DNA of 64,000 bases from contig VGXS01000005.1 in assembly GCA_016873225.1 (NCBI GenBank), positions 62,001 to 126,000 of the forward strand, read 5' to 3'. Position numbers and translations under genes: made by a program. The notes beneath the pieces are model-generated. The model saw nothing but the letters and a program-made list of their open reading frames with translations. It did not search any database and was not told the DNA's origin. The DNA comes from Planctomycetota bacterium. Lineage in GTDB: Bacteria > Planctomycetota > Planctomycetia > Gemmatales > Gemmataceae. Shown here in pieces: positions 19,160 through 27,641 of this stretch; the stretch's first letter is position 1, and each line of letters starts with the position of its first letter.

Positions 19160-19621
19160 ATGCTGTTGACCGGGACCTACCAGCGGACTCTCGATGAGAA
19201 GAAGCGGTTGGTGCTTCCCAAGAAGGTTCGCGAGGCTCTTGGAGACCCCGAATCGTTGTTCGTGGCGCCGGGGCCGGACAAATGCCTGTGGCTGCACACG
19301 GGAGGAGAACTGGAGCGGTTGGCGACCCGCCTGGATGACAGGCCGGCGACGGATGCCGAGGCGAGATTGTTCCGCCGGCTATTCTTCGCGCAAGCCGAGG
19401 CGGTTGATGTCGACAGGGCGGGGCGGATCCTGCTGCCGGATCGCCTCGTGGCCTTGGCCGGGATCGGTCATGAAGTGGTTCTGGTGGGTGTCCGGGACCA
19501 CATGGAAGTATGGGACGCGGCGCAGTGGGAAGCGTACCTGCGCAGGCATGAATCGATGTTCGACCAGGTCGCGGAGGAAGCCTTCACGACCCGACAAAGG
19601 GGCGAGTCCCCGCAGGCTTGA
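19160..19621 (+). CDS. mraZ: MraZ family transcriptional regulator
   Basis: MLLTGTYQRTLDEKKRLVLPKKVREALGD...RLFFAQAEAVDVDRAGRILLPDRLVALAGIGHEVVLVGVRDHMEVWDAAQWEAY; both DxxxR motifs (DEKKR, DRAGR). Confidence 0.92.
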   Translation: MLLTGTYQRTLDEKKRLVLPKKVREALGDPESLFVAPGPDKCLWLHTGGELERLATRLDDRPATDAEARLFRRLFFAQAEAVDVDRAGRILLPDRLVALAGIGHEVVLVGVRDHMEVWDAAQWEAYLRRHESMFDQVAEEAFTTRQRGESPQA

Positions 19622-19713
19622 GAGCGCGACCATCCTCCCGTGAGCAGACGGCGGGGATGGGCAAGGGAGCAGGGTGGCAATCCCAGCCGTCACCGGTTTC
19701 CGCGCGCCTCTTG

Positions 19714-19757
19714 ACAGCCCTCCCGCGTTCCAACCGCCGGGAGGGCTGTCTTTTTTT
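19714..19757 (+). terminator. Rho-independent terminator between mraZ and rsmH
   Basis: acagccctccc-gcgttccaaccgcc-gggagggctgt followed by ctttttttc; 11-bp perfect stem. Confidence 0.75.
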
Positions 19758-19818
19758 CAGCATCGGCCGTTAGCATCATGCGCCCGACATCCCGGGGAAG
19801 CGCTTTTCGCGCGATGCC

Positions 19819-20709
19819 ATGAGCCAAGAACCGTCCATCGCGCGCCATGTTCCCGTTCTCGCGGCTGAGGTTCTGGCCGGACTCGAACCGTTGCCTGGCT
19901 GCCTCGTCCTCGACATGACGCTGGGCGGCGGCGGGCATGCCGGCATGATGGCCGCGCGCGTCGGGCCGGATGGCTGGGTCATCGGCCTCGACTGCGATTC
20001 CGAGCAGCTAGAAAGGGCCCGGGCCCGCCTGGATGGCTTGCCCGTGGAACTGGTGCATGCCCGCTTCGACCAGGCGGCGGAGGTGCTGCGCGACCGGGGA
20101 CTCCAGGCCGACAGGGTTTTGGCCGACCTGGGTTTCTGTTCCGAGCAACTGGATGATCCCGGCCGGGGCTTGGCCTTCCGCCACGAGGGGCTGGCCGACA
20201 TGCGGCTCGACCGAACCCGCGGTGAACCGGCGCACCGGTTGCTAGACCGGCTTGATGAGCGGGAATTGGCGAGAATCTTGTGGGAATACGGCGAGGAAAA
20301 GCAGTCACGGCGTATCGCCAGAAAAATCGTCGAGGCGCGCCACGAAAGGCTGCCATGGACAACGACCCGGCTCGCGGGCATCGTTCGCTCCTGCCTGCCC
20401 CCCCGGGGTGTTGCCGGACGGATCGACCCGGCCACCCGAACCTTCCAAGCCCTTCGGATCGCGGTGAACGACGAGCTTGGCGTGCTGGAGTCGATGCTGA
20501 GGCAGTTGCCGGGAATGGTGCGCCCCGGTGGCATCGCCGCGGTCATCAGCTTCCACTCCTTGGAAGACAGGATGGTTAAGAAGGGTTTCGGTGATCAGAT
20601 GATTTGGGAGAGGATCACAAGAAAGCCTATTGAGGCTGGCGAGGCGGAATGCGGTGAAAACCCGCGGGCTCGCAGTGCGCGGTTGCGCTTGGCACGGCGT
20701 TTGCCTTAA
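19819..20709 (+). CDS. rsmH: 16S rRNA (cytosine1402-N4)-methyltransferase
   Basis: ARHVPVLAAEVLAGLEPLPGCLVLDMTLGGGGHAGMM...RILWEYGEEKQSRRIARKIVEAR...TFQALRIAVNDEL...VISFHSLEDRMVKKGF. Confidence 0.95.
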   Translation: MSQEPSIARHVPVLAAEVLAGLEPLPGCLVLDMTLGGGGHAGMMAARVGPDGWVIGLDCDSEQLERARARLDGLPVELVHARFDQAAEVLRDRGLQADRVLADLGFCSEQLDDPGRGLAFRHEGLADMRLDRTRGEPAHRLLDRLDERELARILWEYGEEKQSRRIARKIVEARHERLPWTTTRLAGIVRSCLPPRGVAGRIDPATRTFQALRIAVNDELGVLESMLRQLPGMVRPGGIAAVISFHSLEDRMVKKGFGDQMIWERITRKPIEAGEAECGENPRARSARLRLARRLP

Positions 20710-20742
20710 AAGCATCTCATCGCGAGGCATGGAGGCCCGGTC

Positions 20743-21540
20743 ATGAAACCATACCAGTACATCCTGCTGGCCCTCGGGCTCTTGGCCGGCGCTTCCCTTT
20801 GGCTGCAAGCGGGAGCCCGGCGCGCGCGTCCCTTGCCTGAGCCCTCGCCAGCCCCGCTGGCCACCGCCGATTCCCTTCCACCCTCGGGCTTGCCCGCGGG
20901 ATTCCAGGTGACCGAGGAGCCTCCGCTGGCGAGCGGGCCCGTCATCCGGGTTGTGCAGGCTCGGGTCGCGGCCCCGTCATCCAACATCACCCCGGCGCGA
21001 CTGGACATTCCGCCGGCGGCCGTGGAACTTCCGGCCGTGAAGCCCGCCGGCGGCCCGGAAGCGGTCACTCCGCTGCCGGCATCCAGGCCCAAGGCCACTC
21101 CGGCAAGGGGCAAGATCCCCGCGCCGCTCAACGGCACCTTCGCGGCGGCGGTTTCAGGCGGCTCCATCATCCTGCCCGCGGGGGTGATGGACCAGCTTGG
21201 AGGCCCGGGCCAGAAGCTGCTCGTTTCCCCCGGGCCCGACACCTGCCTGTGGATCACCAACCAGGCGCACCTCGACAGGTTGTCGGAGCGGCTTGAGTCA
21301 TCCCCGGCGCGGGAAACCGACATCAGGGCTTTCAGGCGGCTTTACTTCGCCCAGGTGGAGAGGAGCCAACCCGGCGCGGACGGGAAGCTTGCCGTCTCCG
21401 GGCGCCTGCTCGAGTTCGCCGGCCTTTCCGGCGAGTGCGTGCTGGTGGGCATCGATGACCATTTCGAGGCGTGGGACGCGGTCCGCTGGCGCGAGTACGC
21501 CCGCCGGCCCGCCGGTCAGGAAACCGACGAACAACCCTGA
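20743..21540 (+). CDS. Membrane-anchored MraZ-fold paralog
   Basis: N-terminal TM YILLALGLLAGASLWLQAG, Pro/Ala linker, then GTFAAAVSGGSIILPAGVMDQLGGPGQKLLVSPGPDTCLWITNQAHLDRLSERL...FRRLYFAQVERSQ...GRLLEFAGLSGECVLVGIDDHFEAWDAVRWREYARR, collinear with the MraZ at 19160-19621. Confidence 0.8.
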   Translation: MKPYQYILLALGLLAGASLWLQAGARRARPLPEPSPAPLATADSLPPSGLPAGFQVTEEPPLASGPVIRVVQARVAAPSSNITPARLDIPPAAVELPAVKPAGGPEAVTPLPASRPKATPARGKIPAPLNGTFAAAVSGGSIILPAGVMDQLGGPGQKLLVSPGPDTCLWITNQAHLDRLSERLESSPARETDIRAFRRLYFAQVERSQPGADGKLAVSGRLLEFAGLSGECVLVGIDDHFEAWDAVRWREYARRPAGQETDEQP

Positions 21541-21551
21541 GGAGGATGAAC

Positions 21552-23249
21552 ATGGCGGAACCGACCAAGAGCACCGGCATGTCCCGGGAAATGAAGGCGG
21601 GCCTGATGGCCTCGGGGGCCTTCGGGGCCCTATTGGCGGGGGTCGTGGCCAAGAAATACCTGGCTCCCGACGAGCTTCTGGGCCACAAGCCGGCGACGCG
21701 GCAGGCCTCGTATGAATTTCCGGACAAGCCGGATTCGGAGAATAAGGAAATCGAGGCCCCGCATCCCGCCGCGGCGGAAAAGGCCGGCCCCGCGGCCGAC
21801 CCGGTCGCCAAGGCCCTCGCGTCGGCCAAGGGCTCGGATGTGATGCTGGCCTCGGCCCAGGACAAGGGCGACCAGCCGGAAAAGGACAAGGGCATGGTGT
21901 CGCCCCTCACGGGCCCGGCCGGGGGCTTGCCTCCGCTTCCCTCGCTGCCCGTTCCTTCCGAACCCCCCGCGCCCGCCCCTGTTCCCGGCTCCGGTGGTGT
22001 TCCCTCGGGTGGCTTGCCCGCGTTGCCATCACTACCGTCGGCTGGCACTCCGCCGGCCCCATCGGCTCCAAGCCCTGGTGGCCTGCCGCCGCTGCCATCG
22101 CTTCCGTCGGCCGGTACCCCGCCGGCCCCATCGGCTCCAAGTCCGGGTGGTTTGCCGCCCTTGCCACCGCTTTCGGGGGGCGGCACTCCGCCGGCCCCGA
22201 CGGCGGTAGGCGCGGGAGGTCTTCCGTCCTTGCCGGCGCTTCCCGCAAGCGGGGCCTTCGCGCCTCCTCCGCCGCCGCCAGCCCTCATCAATCCGCGGGG
22301 CATTGATGAGCCAGCGGGCTTGCCGCCGCTGCCCGCGGCCAGCGGTTCCGGTTCCCCTCCCTTGCCGGCGCCCGCCTCCGGCCTGCCGATGGCACCGGTG
22401 TCAGGTTCGGGGCTTCCGCCCCTGTCTCCCTTGCCGCCCTCGGCCGGTTCGGGCCTACCGGCGAGTGTGCCGGGAGAGGCCAAGGTGACAGCGTTCCCGG
22501 TTGGCCAGGGGCCGGCGAGGCGAACCGAATTTTTCCCGGCCCCTGAAACCGGCGCGCCGGGCATCCCTGCGCCCCTTCCTTCCGCCCCCCTGCCGGCCAA
22601 TGGCCCCATGGGCGTTCCGGCATCGCCTCCCTCGCCCTCCGGCCTGCCTCCCGCCGGCCTTCCCGCTTCGCCGGCCACCGGGTCGGCGGGACTTTCCAGG
22701 CCGCTCATCGTGCCGGCTCCCATCTCCCCGGAGATCGTCAACCGGCCGATCCCGGTGCTGACCATGCCCGGGTCGCCGAGCGCACCGGTCGATAAACCCC
22801 CGGTCGCGGCAACGCCGTTGACGGGCAATGCCAGCTTTCCACCCATCGCCTCGGCGGCGGGCAACCTCACGCCGGCGGGCGCGAGGGAGCCGATTGCCCC
22901 GTCAGCGGGCCTGATCTCTCCCTCGGGAATCGCGCGGGTACCGGCGGCCACCTCCGGTCCACCGGTCGTGCCGGCGCCGATTCAAGCCAAGCCGCGCGTC
23001 AGTTCCTGGAGCGAGTCGGTGCATGTGGCCAGGGCCGGCGATACCTACGGAGCGCTCGCGGCGCAGTATTACCGCGACGGCACCCTGGGCAACGCCCTGA
23101 TGAACTACAACCGACTGCATCCCCGCGCCCGCGAAGACGCGCCGCGCGACGGATCGCTGGTGCCGGGGATGGAGGTGTACCTGCCCGACAGGGCGGCCCT
23201 CAACGCCGGCACCGCGGGAGTGGTCGCGCCGCCGGGGCTGAAACCCTGA
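21552..23249 (+). CDS. Membrane-anchored Pro-rich protein with C-terminal LysM-like domain
   Basis: TM LMASGAFGALLAGVVAKKYLA; long PPAPSAPSPGGLPPLP repeats; C-terminal VHVARAGDTYGALAAQYYRDGTLGNALMNYNRLHP...LVPGMEVYLPD. Confidence 0.75.
   Translation: MAEPTKSTGMSREMKAGLMASGAFGALLAGVVAKKYLAPDELLGHKPATRQASYEFPDKPDSENKEIEAPHPAAAEKAGPAADPVAKALASAKGSDVMLASAQDKGDQPEKDKGMVSPLTGPAGGLPPLPSLPVPSEPPAPAPVPGSGGVPSGGLPALPSLPSAGTPPAPSAPSPGGLPPLPSLPSAGTPPAPSAPSPGGLPPLPPLSGGGTPPAPTAVGAGGLPSLPALPASGAFAPPPPPPALINPRGIDEPAGLPPLPAASGSGSPPLPAPASGLPMAPVSGSGLPPLSPLPPSAGSGLPASVPGEAKVTAFPVGQGPARRTEFFPAPETGAPGIPAPLPSAPLPANGPMGVPASPPSPSGLPPAGLPASPATGSAGLSRPLIVPAPISPEIVNRPIPVLTMPGSPSAPVDKPPVAATPLTGNASFPPIASAAGNLTPAGAREPIAPSAGLISPSGIARVPAATSGPPVVPAPIQAKPRVSSWSESVHVARAGDTYGALAAQYYRDGTLGNALMNYNRLHPRAREDAPRDGSLVPGMEVYLPDRAALNAGTAGVVAPPGLKP
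22000..22230 (+). repeat. In-gene direct repeats encoding (GGLPxLPSLPSAGTPPAPSAPSP)n
   Basis: Repeated ggcttgccc.../ccgtcggctggcactccgccggccccatcggctccaag units within the LysM protein gene. Confidence 0.7.
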
Positions 23250-23306
23250 CAACCTTGGCGGCCGGATTCGGGCGGGGGATATTTGGGCCGTACCCGCCTA
23301 AGAGCA

Positions 23307-23490
23307 GGCTTCAAACGGGTGAGTTGAATTGTTGACGCTGACAGAACAAACACAAATGTGCGTTGAGTAAAACCAATAGAGCCCCGAACGCTGTCGAAGG
23401 CGGAATGAGCGGGTTTGGATCCGGAATCGACCCGCTCACTCCGGCGCTACGCGCCTGCGTTCGGGGCTCTTTCGTTGCTGTTATGGCTCA
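23307..23490. repeat. 184-bp dispersed palindromic element, copy 1
   Basis: Near-identical to 60989-61172; contains 14-bp inverted repeat agagccccgaacgc/gcgttcggggctct. Confidence 0.9.
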
Positions 23491-23605
23491 GGTTTGTCCC
23501 TGGGGACAGATCGTGCCCGAACTCCTCGCCTGATTTCCCGTCAATCATATAACTGCCAACTGGCGCATTCCCTCTTCACCCGCCTGACCGACGGAGGACT
23601 TTCCC

Positions 23606-24781
23606 GTGGGCTTCCACCAGACCAAGACGCACCGCAACGGCAAGGGCTCGTTCCACCAGATCGGCCTCGTCCGCGGCCAGTTCGGCAATGTTCCGTTCGA
23701 CCAGTGGGTCGGCTTCCTGCAAAAAAGCGGCTTTGATGGTTGGGAGGAGGCGTCGTGGGAGCTCGACCTGCGCCGCTGCGACACGGATGCCGGCGCCGCG
23801 GCCTACGCCAAGGAGCGGGTCGACCTCGCCAAGAAGCACGGCCTCGAGATCTTCACCGTCGCCACCCACCTGCAGGGGCAGATTCTCGGCGATGAGCCTT
23901 CCGCCAAGACCCTCAACTTCATGGGCTCGGGAACGAAGTCCCGGCAAGCCTACAAGGCCTGGCGAGACAAGGGGAACAAGCCGCCCCGAACCAACCCGTA
24001 TTTCGTTCCCGACGAGGTCGGCGCCCTCATGCAGGAGGAGGCCACCCAGGACCTGCAGGCCTGCGTTCGCCTTGCCGGGCATTTGGGTAAGCTGCAGGAC
24101 CGCAAGGTGGCCCTGCCCGGCTTCGTGGGTTCACCGGCCCATTGCTGGAGCCACTGGTTCCTGTTCCCGCCGCTGCCCGGCTCGCTCGACGGCCACGCCA
24201 TTGCCGATGTGCGCGATGTCAGCCTCGAATTGCTGGCCGAGCGCTTCGCCCCGGTCTGGGACCTCTGCAAAGAATACGGCGTGACCTTCGACCTCGAGTG
24301 TCACCCCTCCGAACGCGCCATGGGCGACCTCGAAAGCGCCGGCGACTACATCAACTTCATGTGCAAGAAGGGCTATGAGGGGATCGTCGGCTTCAACCTC
24401 GACGGGTCCCACATGGAATGGCAAAATGTGTCGGTGGTGCAGTTCATCCGCGAGTACCACCATCACATCCACTGCGCCCATGTGAAGGGCGTGTGGGTGG
24501 CGCGCGAACATTGCCGCGCCGGTCGGTTGGGCGGCCATCGCCCGATGGGCCACTGGACCAACGGCTGGAACTTCGTGACGGCCGGTTCGGACCGCGACGC
24601 CAACAGCCTCGAGGAGATTTTCATCGAGCTGAACCGCGTGGGTTACGACGGGGCGGTGAGCATCGAGTGGGAAGACAACGACGCCGAGCAGCACGCCGGC
24701 GCCCAGGCCGCCCTGGCCCGCGCCCGCGCCGCCGACCTGCCCCCTTCGGCCATGCGCCACGACGACATGCTGAAGGGCTAA
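23606..24781 (+). CDS. Sugar phosphate isomerase/epimerase (TIM barrel)
   Basis: GTG start with ggagga RBS; FDQWVGFLQKSGFDGWEEASWELDLRR...VATHLQGQILGDEPS...FDLECHPSERAMGDLES...GFNLDGSHMEWQ...HCAHVKGVW...YDGAVSIEWEDND. Confidence 0.85.
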   Translation: MGFHQTKTHRNGKGSFHQIGLVRGQFGNVPFDQWVGFLQKSGFDGWEEASWELDLRRCDTDAGAAAYAKERVDLAKKHGLEIFTVATHLQGQILGDEPSAKTLNFMGSGTKSRQAYKAWRDKGNKPPRTNPYFVPDEVGALMQEEATQDLQACVRLAGHLGKLQDRKVALPGFVGSPAHCWSHWFLFPPLPGSLDGHAIADVRDVSLELLAERFAPVWDLCKEYGVTFDLECHPSERAMGDLESAGDYINFMCKKGYEGIVGFNLDGSHMEWQNVSVVQFIREYHHHIHCAHVKGVWVAREHCRAGRLGGHRPMGHWTNGWNFVTAGSDRDANSLEEIFIELNRVGYDGAVSIEWEDNDAEQHAGAQAALARARAADLPPSAMRHDDMLKG

Positions 24782-24845
24782 CAAGCCCCGACGCGCCTTG
24801 ACCCCCCGGGGGCATGGGACTTAGGATACCCGTGCCCTTGGGCGT

Positions 24846-24916
24846 TACCCGGTAGTGTAACGGTAGCACAAGAGTTTTTGGCACTCTTTGTCTAGGTTCG
24901 AATCCTAGCCGGGTAG
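24846..24916 (+). tRNA. tRNA-Gln (anticodon TTG)
   Basis: Cloverleaf: acceptor tacccgg/ccgggta, anticodon stem agagt-ttTTGgc-actct, T arm ctagg-ttcgaat-cctag. Confidence 0.93.
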
Positions 24917-24984
24917 TTTCTGATAGCGGATGCCAGCAGTTTCGGCCGCTCCCGCTGTTTTTCCCCCCAACCCGCCACCGCCGT

Positions 24985-26409
24985 TCAGTGCGAAGGCATG
25001 GAGATCCAGACGGGAACGGGCGCCTTGTCGCCCCAGCGGTTGGCGGAGCGTATCCAGCCCGCGGTCTTTCTGGGATCACGCAGATACACATAATAGGAAT
25101 CTTGCCGCTCGAAGAGGTCGCCTGAACCGTCGGGCCTGTCCGCCACGACCATCGACGCCGCGATCCGCACATGGAGGTAGCCGGGCAGCAACTCGTCATG
25201 GGGAAGATCGGGAACCGGGAACCGGAACCTGACCAGGACCTTGTCCGCCCCCACGGGCCGCACCATGCCTCCCGGGTCGTTCCCGCGCACCGATACCGCC
25301 TGCCAGCGACCCTCCCGCTGGATTCCCACATCAACCGCCGGCCCAAGCACATGGAGCGTCCGGTCGGGGCGGAAGTTCTGCATGAAGAGGGTCGCCGTGG
25401 CGAGGCCATCGGAGTCGAGGGTCACATCGTCGACATCGGCGCGCAGGTCTTGCAGCGCCATCTCCTCGGCCAGGCGGCGCTGGGCCTTTTCGGACCGGAC
25501 CACGGTTTCCTGACGCCAGGCGAGAAGCCCGTCGAGCAGGGCGACCGCGCCCGCGGCGAGGCAGGCGCCGCCGACAAAGGGCAGCCACAAGGCCGCGGCC
25601 TCGCCGATGCCCGTGGGAACTGGCTTGGGGGTGGAAGGAACCGGCGCGAAAGGTGGTGAAGGCTCCACGGCCTCCCTTGGCCGGCCTTGCCAAGGAACGG
25701 ACGCGCCGGAGTCCGCGGCGGGTCGGGCCGTTTCATGAGCGAGGCATTTTCCATCCTCCATCCGGAAGGTCCGGTCGGCGATGGCCGCCAGTTCGGCATC
25801 GTGGGTCACGATCACCATGGCCACGGCGCGTTGTTCGCGAATCCCGGCCAAAAGCGCGATGATTTCTCGCGACGAACCGGGGTCGAGGTTGCTGGTTGGC
25901 TCATCCGCGAGGATCACGAGCGGGTCGGCCACCAGCGCCCGGGCCAGGGCCACGCGGCGGGCCTGCCCCTGCGACAGTTGGTTCGGGTGGGAGCGGGCGC
26001 GGTCAGCCAAGCCGACGGCGGCGAGCCTGTCCATCGCCCGCCTCGCGGCATCCGCGGGGGGAAACCCGGCGAGCACCGCCGGCAGAGTCACATTATCCAG
26101 CGCCGTGAGGCCGGGCAGCAGGCCGCCTTCCTGCAGCAGCAGCCCCATCCGGGCGGAGCGGATGCGGCAGGTTTCCGCCTGGCCCAGGCTTTTCCACGGC
26201 CTGCCTTCGAACAACGCCTCGCCCGAACCCGGGCGGCACAATCCGGCCAGAAGGGCGAGCAATGTCGACTTTCCAGAGCCTGATGATCCAATGACGGCAA
26301 CGCATTCCCCGCGCATGACGGCCAGGGTGGCGTTGTCGACGGCCGGGGCGGGGGCGCCCGGGTACGAAAGGCTGGCCGCGCGCGCCTCCAGCAAAGGAAA
26401 CCCCGTCAT
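24985..26409 (-). CDS. ABC transporter ATP-binding protein with C-terminal TM and extra soluble domain
   Basis: Walker A GSSGSGKST, LSQGQARRVALARALVADPLVILADEPTSNLDP, then Pro-rich linker, TM ALWLPFVGGACLAAGAVALLDGLLA and ~170-aa C-terminal domain. Confidence 0.85.
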   Translation of the reverse strand: MTGFPLLEARAASLSYPGAPAPAVDNATLAVMRGECVAVIGSSGSGKSTLLALLAGLCRPGSGEALFEGRPWKSLGQAETCRIRSARMGLLLQEGGLLPGLTALDNVTLPAVLAGFPPADAARRAMDRLAAVGLADRARSHPNQLSQGQARRVALARALVADPLVILADEPTSNLDPGSSREIIALLAGIREQRAVAMVIVTHDAELAAIADRTFRMEDGKCLAHETARPAADSGASVPWQGRPREAVEPSPPFAPVPSTPKPVPTGIGEAAALWLPFVGGACLAAGAVALLDGLLAWRQETVVRSEKAQRRLAEEMALQDLRADVDDVTLDSDGLATATLFMQNFRPDRTLHVLGPAVDVGIQREGRWQAVSVRGNDPGGMVRPVGADKVLVRFRFPVPDLPHDELLPGYLHVRIAASMVVADRPDGSGDLFERQDSYYVYLRDPRKTAGWIRSANRWGDKAPVPVWISMPSH

Positions 26410-27641
26410 TCGCCTTCACCGCGCAGCAGGTGCCAGGGCTGGGATGAGGCGGCCAGCCACGCGGCGGCGCCCGCCCCGGCGATCGCCGTGGCCGATACGA
26501 GGGCCATGCTGGCGGCCGCGTACAGCAGGCAATCCGGCCATGCGGGCAACTCCAGCGAAATATCTCGCCTTTGCAGGTTGAACCCCACCGTCCGCAGGAA
26601 AATGGAGATGAAGCCGAAGGCGACGACCACGCCGGCGATGGCTCCCGCGAGCGCCGCGAGCGCCGCCTCGACCACCACGGCCAGCACGATCAGGCGCCTG
26701 GCCACGCCCATGGCGAGCATGGCTCCCAGTTCGCGCCTTCGCTCGGCAAGCATGCCCGTGTACGCCACTCCCACCAACACCGCCGGCGCGGTGAGCGCCA
26801 CGACCAGGGTGGCCATGAAACTTTTGGCAAGCGAGGCCACGGCATGGCGCACGCCGGCCTGGCTGCCCGGGCCCGTGTGCACCGTCAGTTCCGGAATGGA
26901 AGCCGCGGCGAATCGCAATTCCTCGGGCCCCCTGTTTTCGCCCAGGCGCACCAGCGCGCCGGTGGGTTCCTCCAGGGGGTTCACCGGAAACGGCACGCCG
27001 TCGGCGGTGAGGGCCCCGGCCTCGGCCAGGGAACGGGCGGTCTGCGGCCCGATGAACAGCGACCGCTCGAACGGCCCAGCGCCCGCCAGGCCCAGCTTGC
27101 CATGCACCACGAGCGGCACGCCCTGGATCGAGAACCGTTCGCCAACCGCCTCGGGCCGCCGGCCTCCCGCGATCACATCTCCCCGCGCGAGCGGCCTTCC
27201 GAGCCGCTGCGTGACCCAGGGCAGCACGGTGATGTCGGCTTCCGGATCGAAAACCACGAGGTCGAGGGGAAGGTGTCCGCCGGCATCGGCGATCTTGAGG
27301 GCGCGCTGGGGGGCGCACCGGGCCACCGCCGGCACCGATGCGAGCTTGCCGAGCGCGCCCGCCGGAAGGACCACCGGCCCCGGTTCCACCGAGAGGAGCA
27401 CCGGCGTGAGGTTCGCGGCGACCCCCGCGGGAAGGATGGCGGCGTCGGCCCCGAGCCTGGCGATGCCGCTGTCGAGGGAGCGGCCGATCGACGCGTGGAA
27501 CAAAAGGGCGCCAAACGAGGCGGCCCCCGCGAGCGCCATGCCGGCGGCGAGCAGGCCAAGGCGCCAGGGGCGGCGGGAGGCGCCGAGAACCGCCATGCGG
27601 GCCAGCACCGCGGCGGCCCGGAGGTCGCCCGCCGGGCTCAC
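26406..27641 (-). CDS. FtsX/MacB-like ABC transporter permease
   Basis: Hydrophobic N-terminus, large extracytoplasmic domain, C-terminal TM cluster with GVAYTGMLAERRRELGAMLAMGVARRLI; overlaps the ATPase gene by 4 nt. Confidence 0.8.
   Translation of the reverse strand: MSPAGDLRAAAVLARMAVLGASRRPWRLGLLAAGMALAGAASFGALLFHASIGRSLDSGIARLGADAAILPAGVAANLTPVLLSVEPGPVVLPAGALGKLASVPAVARCAPQRALKIADAGGHLPLDLVVFDPEADITVLPWVTQRLGRPLARGDVIAGGRRPEAVGERFSIQGVPLVVHGKLGLAGAGPFERSLFIGPQTARSLAEAGALTADGVPFPVNPLEEPTGALVRLGENRGPEELRFAAASIPELTVHTGPGSQAGVRHAVASLAKSFMATLVVALTAPAVLVGVAYTGMLAERRRELGAMLAMGVARRLIVLAVVVEAALAALAGAIAGVVVAFGFISIFLRTVGFNLQRRDISLELPAWPDCLLYAAASMALVSATAIAGAGAAAWLAASSQPWHLLRGEGE

Noticed and set aside
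22000-22230. Mobile or regulatory repeat in the LysM gene
   Set aside because: Repeats keep the frame and encode Pro-rich linker units; ordinary protein repeat expansion.
21332-22951. 539-aa Gly-rich antisense ORF
   Set aside because: Mirror image of the Pro-rich repeat region of the plus-strand LysM protein; no independent coding signal.
23105-23353. 82-aa minus ORF sharing its N-terminus (MFVLSASTIQLTRLKP) with the 56263-61035 ORF
   Set aside because: Shared peptide results from the duplicated 184-bp element, not a conserved protein.
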